Origin: Vulcanimicrobiota bacterium
GTDB lineage: Bacteria; Vulcanimicrobiota; Vulcanimicrobiia; Vulcanimicrobiales; Vulcanimicrobiaceae
NCBI GenBank assembly: GCA_014305015.1
Contig: JACRUB010000089.1
Span: 1-7,422, forward strand
Reading direction: 5' to 3'
Length of the DNA stretch: 7,422 bases
Shown: positions 1 through 5,131 of the stretch, one piece after another
How the letters are laid out: the number at the start of each line of letters is the position of its first letter
Numbering within the stretch: position 1 is the first letter of the stretch
Program-made: the position numbers and the translations under genes
Notes under the pieces: generated by a model
Told to the model about the DNA's origin: nothing
The model's database searches: none
Seen by the model: the letters and a program-made list of their open reading frames with translations, nothing else

Positions 1-447
1 CAGCGAGTTCTCACCGGCTTGCGCGAGCACGGGGTCGAGCTGGCGGCAATCACCCTGCATTGCGGTGTGGCGAGTTTTGAATCGCCGGAGCGCCCCTCGA
101 TCGAACGCTATAGCGTTCACTCTGAAACCGCCGAGGCTATCAACCATGCACGCAACGAAAAGCGGCGAGTGATTGCGGTTGGTACAACAGCGCTGCGCGC
201 AATAGAGAGTGCGGCGCAAAATGGGATCGTCGTCGCCTCAAGAGGCTGGACCGACTTGATCATCGATGAACAGCGCGGGGTAGAACTCGTTGATGGGCTA
301 TTGACGGGTTTTCATACGGTGGGCGCTACGCACCAATGGATACTGCGTGCGTTTCTAGATCCTGAGCGGCTTGCAGAGGCTTACGATGAAGCCGCGCAAA
401 ACGGGTATTTTCAGCACGAATTCGGGGACGTTCACCTGATCGCCTAA
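1..447 (+). CDS. QueA-like S-adenosylmethionine:tRNA ribosyltransferase-isomerase family protein (C-terminal part)
   Basis: The 5' end is cut by the window; 148 C-terminal residues are present, ending at TAA 445-447. Canonical QueA transfers and isomerises the ribosyl group of SAM onto 7-aminomethyl-7-deazaguanine in tRNA, the epoxyqueuosine step of queuosine synthesis. Family features visible in the fragment are ITLHCGVASFE (about residues 17-27), a His-Ser-Glu (40-42), VGTTALRAIES (60-70), GWTDLII (82-88) and VDGLLTGFH (97-105). The final stretch departs from canonical QueA: where the classical enzyme has a Leu-Pro-x-Ser-Thr segment and ends YRFFSYGDAMLI, this one has TVGATHQWIL and ends with YFQHEFGDVHLIA. 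That ending resembles the second, functionally uncharacterised QueA-like family that I recall from actinobacteria. Family membership is sure; true queuosine activity is not, so no symbol is given. The metallo-hydrolase gene follows directly and is probably in the same operon. Confidence 0.85.
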   Translation, partial: QRVLTGLREHGVELAAITLHCGVASFESPERPSIERYSVHSETAEAINHARNEKRRVIAVGTTALRAIESAAQNGIVVASRGWTDLIIDEQRGVELVDGLLTGFHTVGATHQWILRAFLDPERLAEAYDEAAQNGYFQHEFGDVHLIA

Positions 448-453
448 ATGCTT

Positions 454-457
454 GGAG
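454..457 (+). promoter_or_regulatory. Shine-Dalgarno site deciding the start of the MBL-fold gene
   Basis: A GGAG at 454-457 lies 5 bases before ATG 463. It lies downstream of another in-frame ATG at 448, which abuts the QueA-like stop codon and has no purine-rich site before it. This favours 463 as the main start. It is the only clear Shine-Dalgarno site I find in front of a gene in this window. Confidence 0.6.
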
Positions 458-462
458 ATGCT

Positions 463-1179
463 ATGGAAACGCGTGTCGATGAGATTGCTCCGCAAATCTA
501 TCGAATCTCGACCTTCATTCCGCAATCCGGATTGGTCTTCAATCAGTTTTTCGTTGACGCGGAAGAGCCGTTGCTTTTTCACACCGGCATGAGTGCGCTT
601 TTCCCGATCGTATCGGAACACGTGAAGCGTGTGCTCGATCCTTCACGGCTTCGCTGGATCATGTTCGGCCACTACGAAGCCGATGAATGCGGCGCGATGA
701 ACCGCTGGTTGGAAGTGGCGCCCTCGGCAACCGTCGCGCACAGCGCTGTCGGCATTATGACTTCCATTAACGATCAAGCGTTACGACCGGGGCGGCCGAT
801 GCAGAGCGGCGACACAATCGACTTAGGTGGAAAGCGCATTCGCTACATCGCGACGCCGCACGTCCCCCACGGTTGGGATGCCGGGGTCATCTACGAAGAG
901 ACGACCCGCACACTCTTTGCCGGCGACCTTTTTACGCGCCTCGGCAAAGGAACGCACACGACGGACGCGAGCATTCTCGAACCGGCCTTAGACGCCGAAG
1001 ACCGGTTTGGCGCAACCGCTCTCACGCCGGCAACTGCGCCGACGATCCGCAACTTGGCGGATCTGGATATTGCGACACTCGCGCTGATGCACGCACCGGC
1101 CTTTACAGGCGATGCCTCAAAAGAACTGCAGCAACTCGCGGACGCTTACGAAACCCGGCTCCAGGCAGCAACTCCCTAG
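463..1179 (+). CDS. MBL-fold metallo-hydrolase, stand-alone ODP-type diiron domain
   Basis: A 238-residue metallo-beta-lactamase-fold protein without a flavodoxin or rubredoxin domain, predicted cytoplasmic (no signal peptide). Its metal ligands match the oxygen-reducing flavodiiron (ODP/FprA) pattern rather than the hydrolase HxHxDH. They are HYEADE with H70, E72 and D74, then H136 in PHGWDAG, D155 in FAGDLF and H210 in LMHAP. The spacings (D to H 62, H to D 19, D to H 55) are close to those of flavodiiron proteins. The residue after the Asp is Glu instead of His; in flavodiiron proteins that position is often not a metal ligand, so the site should still bind two irons. Stand-alone ODP domains can bind O2 or NO and act as sensors or reductase modules; the substrate here is unknown. 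The ATG at 463 is preferred over 448 because of a GGAG 5 bases upstream. The gene follows the QueA-like gene by 15 bases and is probably co-transcribed with it. Confidence 0.87.
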   Translation: METRVDEIAPQIYRISTFIPQSGLVFNQFFVDAEEPLLFHTGMSALFPIVSEHVKRVLDPSRLRWIMFGHYEADECGAMNRWLEVAPSATVAHSAVGIMTSINDQALRPGRPMQSGDTIDLGGKRIRYIATPHVPHGWDAGVIYEETTRTLFAGDLFTRLGKGTHTTDASILEPALDAEDRFGATALTPATAPTIRNLADLDIATLALMHAPAFTGDASKELQQLADAYETRLQAATP

Positions 1180-1214
1180 GTGTATCTAACCACTGCAGAT
1201 TGCGGCGGCATTAG

Positions 1215-1454
1215 TCACTTGCGTCCGCGCTTCTTAGCAGCCCTTTCGGCCATCGAGTCCATCACGGCAGCGCCTTGCTGCATCAATACGCCGGCTCGAA
1301 CCACAGCGGCGCCCAGCCCGCGCATGCGCTCCGCGCTCGATTCGACGTTTTCGGCCGCTTTTTTAACTGTGCGTTTCACTGTTGTTTTGGCAGGCTTCTT
1401 CTTCGCCGTGTTTTTCTTACTCGTCGTCTTCTTCGCCGTCGCCGCTTTTTTCAT
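1215..1454 (-). CDS. Small lysine/alanine-rich histone-H1-like protein
   Basis: A 79-residue very basic protein read on the minus strand from ATG 1454 to TGA 1215-1217. Residues 1-33 are a Lys/Ala/Thr-rich tail containing 14 Lys or Arg (for example KKTTSKKNTAKKKPAK), like bacterial histone-H1-type tails. Residues 34-70 look like an amphipathic helix rich in Ala, Met and Gln, and the end (AAKKRGRK) is basic again. This suggests non-specific DNA or RNA binding, possibly in nucleoid packing, but no fold is recognised and the function is inferred from composition alone. A GGGAAG lies about 9 bases before the ATG and could serve as ribosome binding site. The frame stays open far upstream, across the holin-like gene on the other strand, but those extra residues do not look like protein. 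The gene is divergent from the holin-like gene and ends tail-to-tail with the MBL-fold gene, 35 bases away. Confidence 0.72.
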   Translation of the reverse strand: MKKAATAKKTTSKKNTAKKKPAKTTVKRTVKKAAENVESSAERMRGLGAAVVRAGVLMQQGAAVMDSMAERAAKKRGRK

Positions 1455-1473
1455 AGCGCAAATCTTCCCGAAA

Positions 1474-1510
1474 GCCCCGGCAGCCAAACGGGCGGTTAGG
1501 CGCCCGGGGC
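1474..1510. repeat. Inverted repeat in the divergent intergenic region
   Basis: GCCCCGG at 1474-1480 and its perfect reverse complement CCGGGGC at 1504-1510 are separated by 23 bases. They sit in the 76-base gap between the divergently read H1-like and holin-like genes. The repeat could be an operator for both genes or a transcript hairpin. A 7-base match in GC-rich sequence can also occur by chance. Confidence 0.3.
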
Positions 1511-1517
1511 GGGTGGG

Positions 1518-1523
1518 TACGTT
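1518..1523 (+). promoter_or_regulatory. Possible -10 element of a leaderless promoter before the holin-like gene
   Basis: TACGTT (form TANNNT) ends 7 bases before ATG 1531, so transcription would begin about at the start codon. No Shine-Dalgarno site is visible there. The sequence at the -35 distance (about 1496-1501, TTAGGC) is poor, so the call rests mainly on spacing and on the same layout at other genes in this window. Confidence 0.3.
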
Positions 1524-1530
1524 CTCGGTC

Positions 1531-1926
1531 ATGAGCAAAGACGAGAACCCGGTAAAAGAATTTAGCGAAAACCTCAAAGAGCTGGCCGCCGATCTGGGCG
1601 TGCTGTTGCGTAAGGATTTGGAAGAGGCGCGCGCCGAGATGGTTGGAAAAGCCAAAGCCGCGGGCATGGGTGCGGGGCTTATTAGCGGTTCGCTTATGAC
1701 GGGACTGCTCACGCTTTTCTCGATCACGGTACTGGCGATGGTCCTCCTCTCGGCTGTAATGTCGCTGTGGCTTGCAGTGCTTCTGGTGACAATTTTCTGG
1801 GCGATCGCCACCGCCGTCTTAGCGATGGGCGGAAAGAAAAAATTCCAAGAAGCCGGACCGCCTATACCGCAGCACGCCATCAAAAACGTTACCGACGATT
1901 TGAAGGCCGCCACACAAGAACTCTAG
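1531..1926 (+). CDS. Phage holin family (holin 3_6 / YqjE-like) small membrane protein
   Basis: A 131-residue protein with the layout of the Actinobacteriophage holin-6 / YqjE superfamily. It has a charged amphipathic N-terminal helix (residues 4-42; ENLKELAADLGVLLRKDLEE), two adjacent membrane helices (about 46-76 and 79-99) and a short cytoplasmic tail with a Pro-rich turn (GPPIP) and a final helix (KNVTDDLKAATQEL). Despite the name, such chromosomal members are common in bacteria without a prophage and their role is unknown, probably envelope-related; nothing else here is phage-like. The ATG at 1531 is chosen because homology-like sequence begins there. The frame is open back to 1180, but that part is antisense to the H1-like gene. 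An in-frame GTG at 1513 is a less likely alternative. The DUF72 gene begins 4 bases downstream, suggesting co-transcription. Confidence 0.82.
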   Translation: MSKDENPVKEFSENLKELAADLGVLLRKDLEEARAEMVGKAKAAGMGAGLISGSLMTGLLTLFSITVLAMVLLSAVMSLWLAVLLVTIFWAIATAVLAMGGKKKFQEAGPPIPQHAIKNVTDDLKAATQEL

Positions 1927-1930
1927 CAGC

Positions 1931-2719
1931 GTGGTTCGCATCGGAACGTGCGGATACTCGTACGCCGACTGGAAGGGCAAGTTTTATCCCGCGAAGATCA
2001 AGCCGATCGATATGCTTACCTATTACGCGCAGCACTTCAATATCGTGGAAATCGACGCAACCTACTATCGCGTCTTGCCGAAATCGACATTCGAGTCGAT
2101 GAACTCACGCTCGCCCGCTGAGTTCCGCTTTGCGGTGAAATTGCCCGGCACCGCAACGCATGCGTCCGCCGAATCCCGAGGGACCGTACATCCGGACGTT
2201 GCGCTCTTTTATGAAAACCTCGAACCGCTCATCGAGCATCAGAAGCTGGCATGCATTCTAATGCAATTTCCAAACTCGTTTAAGCCCACGCCTGAAAACG
2301 ATAGTTATCTTGAAAAGTTGCGAAACGCTCTCAAGGGACTGGTTACGGTTGCAGAATTTCGAAACCGCGATTGGCAAACGCCGAAGACACTTGAGCTGCT
2401 CAGAGCCCTGGATATCGGAATCTGTAACGTCGACGGTCCGCAGTTTAAATCACTTCCGCGCGCCTCGTCTGAGGTCGCGGGCGAGTTCGCGTATATTCGC
2501 TTTCACGGCCGCAACTACAAGACGTGGTGGAACGGCACCGCGACGAGCCGGTACGATTATCTTTACTCCGCAGAGGAGTTGGAGCCGTGGGTCGAGCGCA
2601 TTGAAACGGTCTCCGCCGCAGCCAAAGAGACCGTAGTCCTTTTCAACAATCACGCGAGTGCCAACGCGACGGTCAATGCCAAGCAAATGCAAGAGTTGCT
2701 GTCCGCACCGGCTTCTTGA
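1931..2719 (+). CDS. DUF72 domain-containing protein (YecE family)
   Basis: A 262-residue protein covering a full-length DUF72 TIM-barrel domain. Typical landmarks in order are IGTCGYSYADWKGKFYP (4-20), FNIVEIDATYY (36-46), FRFAVKLPGTATH (65-77), LACILMQFPNSFKP (106-119), VAEFRNRDW (140-148), AYIRFHGRNYKTWW (187-200) and the C-terminal VVLFNNHASANATVNA (235-250). DUF72 proteins are widespread and have no firmly established reaction; some resemble sugar-phosphate or endonuclease-like TIM barrels. The start is GTG 1931, 4 bases after the holin-like stop codon. No Shine-Dalgarno site is evident, so translation may depend on coupling to the upstream gene. The N-terminus matches the usual family start, which supports this GTG. 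The stop at 2717-2719 faces the stop of the minus-strand micro-protein with 3 bases between them. Confidence 0.93.
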   Translation: MVRIGTCGYSYADWKGKFYPAKIKPIDMLTYYAQHFNIVEIDATYYRVLPKSTFESMNSRSPAEFRFAVKLPGTATHASAESRGTVHPDVALFYENLEPLIEHQKLACILMQFPNSFKPTPENDSYLEKLRNALKGLVTVAEFRNRDWQTPKTLELLRALDIGICNVDGPQFKSLPRASSEVAGEFAYIRFHGRNYKTWWNGTATSRYDYLYSAEELEPWVERIETVSAAAKETVVLFNNHASANATVNAKQMQELLSAPAS

Positions 2720-2722
2720 AGG

Positions 2723-2839
2723 TTATCGGCCGGTAATAAAGTGCAATCCGCCGCATGAGGCGAGCAGAACGAGTGTAACGACCGCGCTAATTAGCAACGA
2801 TCCGACACAGCCCATCCGATTGCTAGAGAAAAAGAACAT
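2723..2839 (-). CDS. 38-residue hydrophobic micro-protein (hypothetical)
   Basis: A short ORF from ATG 2839 to TAA 2723-2725, encoding 38 residues. It starts MFFFSSNRMGCVG, continues with a hydrophobic run of about 16 residues (SLLISAVVTLVLLASC) and ends CGGLHFITGR. One membrane helix is likely. L-A-S-C also satisfies the lipobox pattern, so a tiny lipoprotein is possible, but its mature part would be only 10 residues. Small proteins starting with an Arg-Met-Gly-Cys-type segment followed by one helix occur in several phyla. The ORF lies 36 bases downstream of the DUF5916 gene on the same strand and in the same frame. ATG 2839 is the only usual start codon between the DUF5916 stop and the hydrophobic segment. 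A TACTCT ends 6 bases before it and could give a leaderless transcript. No function can be assigned, and the ORF may not be expressed. Confidence 0.5.
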   Translation of the reverse strand: MFFFSSNRMGCVGSLLISAVVTLVLLASCGGLHFITGR

Positions 2840-2845
2840 TCGCGC

Positions 2846-2851
2846 AGAGTA
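2846..2851 (-). promoter_or_regulatory. Possible -10 element before the 38-residue ORF
   Basis: On the minus strand, TACTCT (form TANNNT) ends 6 bases before ATG 2839, and no Shine-Dalgarno site is visible. No convincing -35 box lies 16-18 bases further upstream. The ORF could equally be read from the DUF5916 transcript. This is weak evidence taken alone. Confidence 0.22.
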
Positions 2852-2875
2852 CCCGATCTGCGCATGGGCGAAACG

Positions 2876-5032
2876 TTAGGTGCCTTTCTCAGCTCCGATG
2901 TAATGAATCCACTTCACCAAAAACTGAGGGACGGTGACGGTATGACTAGCACTACCGTAAATGAAGTAATATTCATCGTGCGGCGAGCGGCGGTGAAACG
3001 CGAACGATACGTTGGGACAATAGCCGAGTGCCGTGGGTGCACCCGGATGCGCAATGAAACAGCTCGGCCCCGCGCTCACACCGTTGAGAACCGGCGGCGG
3101 CCCGAAGAACCGGCGTACGCCGAGGGCGAATGACGTGTCTGGATCGAGCTGGTACGCAAAGCTCGCGCGCTCGAGCCACTGAATATTCGTTCTCGATCCG
3201 TTGGGCAGAGGATTGTCGAGGTATTGGCGCGTCGTGTCGGCTTGCAGCGAGAGCGCGCCACGTTGTCCGACTTTAATTGTCGTCGAACGGTACCATGCAT
3301 CGAGCCGGCCATCACCGTAGCGTCCGGTAACGTACAAGAGCGATGTCGGTGTTGCCGTTCCGGCGTGGTAGATGATCCGCGTCGACTCTTGCGTTACGGG
3401 TATCACGGCGCCGTTGATCATCGCGTAGCTCGAGCCGCCGTCAAGCACGACTTCCCAAAATTTGCGGGTCGTTGCGTCCAGCTGAACGTTGAAATCAGAC
3501 TGGGTAAGGCCCGCCGGCGCATGATACACGTCGTCATAAATGTTAAAGCTGATGTTCTTAAACGAACTTCCCGCCGGCACCCAATTCCTATTGTAGAACC
3601 AACCATAGCCATTCATCTCGGTTGGGCTTCCCGCGGCATCGGTTGAATGCGTAAAGAAGCCGTCGAACGGGTTGTATTGCGCCCCGAGCTTGCGCAAGCC
3701 GCCCCCGAAGAAGTGATACGGGCCATAGTGACCGTAACCGATCTCCGAGAAATGTGCCTGACTGGAATCGGTAATCCAATTCCCGGTGGCCGACTCATAA
3801 CCCATGTTGGCGTAGATGAAATTGTGGTGCAGATCGTCGTACTTGGCCATAATCTGCGTGGTGTCGTCACGGAACGACGGACCTGGAAGGGACGGCGAGT
3901 TACCGTTTACGCCGACGTGCTGAGCCGAGATGCGAAAATTCTGGGAGTTGTTACGAAGCGTAAGCGCCTGCGCAGTGTCGATTCGGCCGAATCCTACGGC
4001 GTCAAATCCGGCGAACGTTGCCGGCCCTTGCGTACCTTCGATTGCATACCCATTGCGCGGTGTCGGAATTGCCGGTGTATAGAGTGAAACTTCGGCGTTG
4101 CACGCATCGCATTCGTAGACGTTGTAATAATTCGCTCCTTGTGTGAAGAACGGGCGCGTTTCGTTAAAGAAGCGCCGAAAAGCGGTCGGTGCAATCGTCT
4201 GTTGATCTGATTCAACGTTAGAGAAATCCGGGTGAATCGCTGCAAGGATCGAGGTACTGCCGGTAATCGGGATAGAGATATCGGCGCCCGCACGCGAGGT
4301 GCTGCCGCCCGCGACCGGCGATGCAACCGCTCCGAGTCCGTAGAGACCTACGCGCGGCTTGGGCCGAGTAGCAACCGCCGCGGGCATGCCAATGAGTGGC
4401 ATGGCATAATTTTGATCGGGTGTTCCCTGGAAACTCTCGCCGCCACTCCACGCGTAGAGCGCACCCGTGCTCACTTCAAAACGCGTCATGTTAATAAGCC
4501 ATGTATTCTGACTGGCGCCACGCATAGTTGAAAGAGGCACGCGCATCGTAACGACATATTCGTTTTGCCCGATGTGGCCGACGGAATCCCATGTAGGCTC
4601 ATAGGAAAGATTCTCACTGGAGACTTGATACCGGGTGCCGATGGGGGTGGAGATAAAGACGTAGCTCACGCCGTTCTTTCCGGCAGGCCACAAGCCGACT
4701 TTAACTTCATCATCCGTATCGACGCCGGTATTGTTGTTGCGCTGATTGGCTACGACGGCAGTTCGCGTTTGTTTGGCATCAAACGCGAGAAAAAGCGACT
4801 TGCCGTCCGTCAACAGGTAGGCAGTCGTCGGTTCCGCAGCGGCGCCATGCGTGAGCCGATCGTAACTCAGTTGCACCTTTGCCGCTTTTTGCCAAAGCGG
4901 ATCACGTAGCGTACCGTCTACTTTTGGGGCGGTTTCAACCGTCGGGATCGTAATACTCAGCGTTGCGGCATCGGCTCGCACGAGGCAAGCGGCCACGCAA
5001 AAAAGGACGGCTAGGGAAGCGCTCCATTTCAT
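2876..5032 (-). CDS. DUF5916 family protein: CBM9-like domain plus predicted outer-membrane beta-barrel
   Basis: A 718-residue exported protein. An N-terminal signal peptide (residues 1-22, cleavage likely after ADA) is followed by a carbohydrate-binding family 9-like domain (about 30-215). That domain shows the hallmark VDGTLRDPLWQKA (38-50), LFLAFDA (80-86), DTDDEVKVGL (105-114) and FQGTPDQNYAMPLIG (201-215). From about 225 to the end it is DUF5916, with the characteristic IHPDFSNVESDQQTI (266-280) and FFNETRPFFTQGANYY (288-303), then IPTPRNGYAIEG (322-333) and alternating aromatic/polar strands typical of outer-membrane barrels. Such proteins often lie near TonB or peptidase genes, but none is seen here and the ligand is unknown. 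A CDAC (308-311) just after the plug-like motif may form a disulfide. VAAC (13-16) also fits a lipobox, but signal peptidase I cleavage seems likelier. It has its own promoter directly upstream and is probably transcribed apart from aarF. Confidence 0.9.
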   Translation of the reverse strand: MKWSASLAVLFCVAACLVRADAATLSITIPTVETAPKVDGTLRDPLWQKAAKVQLSYDRLTHGAAAEPTTAYLLTDGKSLFLAFDAKQTRTAVVANQRNNNTGVDTDDEVKVGLWPAGKNGVSYVFISTPIGTRYQVSSENLSYEPTWDSVGHIGQNEYVVTMRVPLSTMRGASQNTWLINMTRFEVSTGALYAWSGGESFQGTPDQNYAMPLIGMPAAVATRPKPRVGLYGLGAVASPVAGGSTSRAGADISIPITGSTSILAAIHPDFSNVESDQQTIAPTAFRRFFNETRPFFTQGANYYNVYECDACNAEVSLYTPAIPTPRNGYAIEGTQGPATFAGFDAVGFGRIDTAQALTLRNNSQNFRISAQHVGVNGNSPSLPGPSFRDDTTQIMAKYDDLHHNFIYANMGYESATGNWITDSSQAHFSEIGYGHYGPYHFFGGGLRKLGAQYNPFDGFFTHSTDAAGSPTEMNGYGWFYNRNWVPAGSSFKNISFNIYDDVYHAPAGLTQSDFNVQLDATTRKFWEVVLDGGSSYAMINGAVIPVTQESTRIIYHAGTATPTSLLYVTGRYGDGRLDAWYRSTTIKVGQRGALSLQADTTRQYLDNPLPNGSRTNIQWLERASFAYQLDPDTSFALGVRRFFGPPPVLNGVSAGPSCFIAHPGAPTALGYCPNVSFAFHRRSPHDEYYFIYGSASHTVTVPQFLVKWIHYIGAEKGT

Positions 5033-5040
5033 TCTCTTAA

Positions 5041-5069
5041 AGAATACATTGACAGCGACCGTTCGTCAA
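5041..5069 (-). promoter_or_regulatory. Sigma-70-like promoter of the DUF5916 gene, nearly leaderless
   Basis: On the minus strand TTGACG (5069-5064) and TATTCT (5046-5041) are separated by exactly 17 bases. TTGACG has five of six and TATTCT four of six consensus bases. The -10 box ends 8 bases before ATG 5032, so the expected transcription start falls one or two bases before the start codon. The AAGAGA directly next to the ATG is too close to act as a normal ribosome binding site. This points to a leaderless or near-leaderless mRNA that is independent of the upstream aarF transcript. Confidence 0.65.
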
Positions 5070-5131
5070 CTAATTCTTTAGGTGTCGGTGCCAATAACTT
5101 GTCACTTCGCAAGATGCCGGGTCCGTAAAGG

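Noticed and set aside
1531..1926. Holin-like gene as evidence of a prophage
   Set aside because: No endolysin, structural, integrase or att sequences nearby; chromosomal holin 3_6/YqjE proteins are common outside phages.
2707..2734. ACCGGC...GCCGGT inverted repeat between the convergent DUF72 and micro-protein ends as a bidirectional terminator
   Set aside because: Stem of 6 with a 16-base loop and no T-run on either side; it may be chance in GC-rich sequence.
2658..2879. Plus-strand 73-codon frame overlapping the end of the DUF72 gene
   Set aside because: It begins inside the DUF72 gene in another frame and shows no protein-like pattern; the minus strand of the same stretch holds a better hydrophobic ORF.
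3224..4087. Two abutting plus-strand open frames antisense to the DUF5916 gene
   Set aside because: No recognisable domain, and the opposite strand encodes a continuous, motif-bearing protein.
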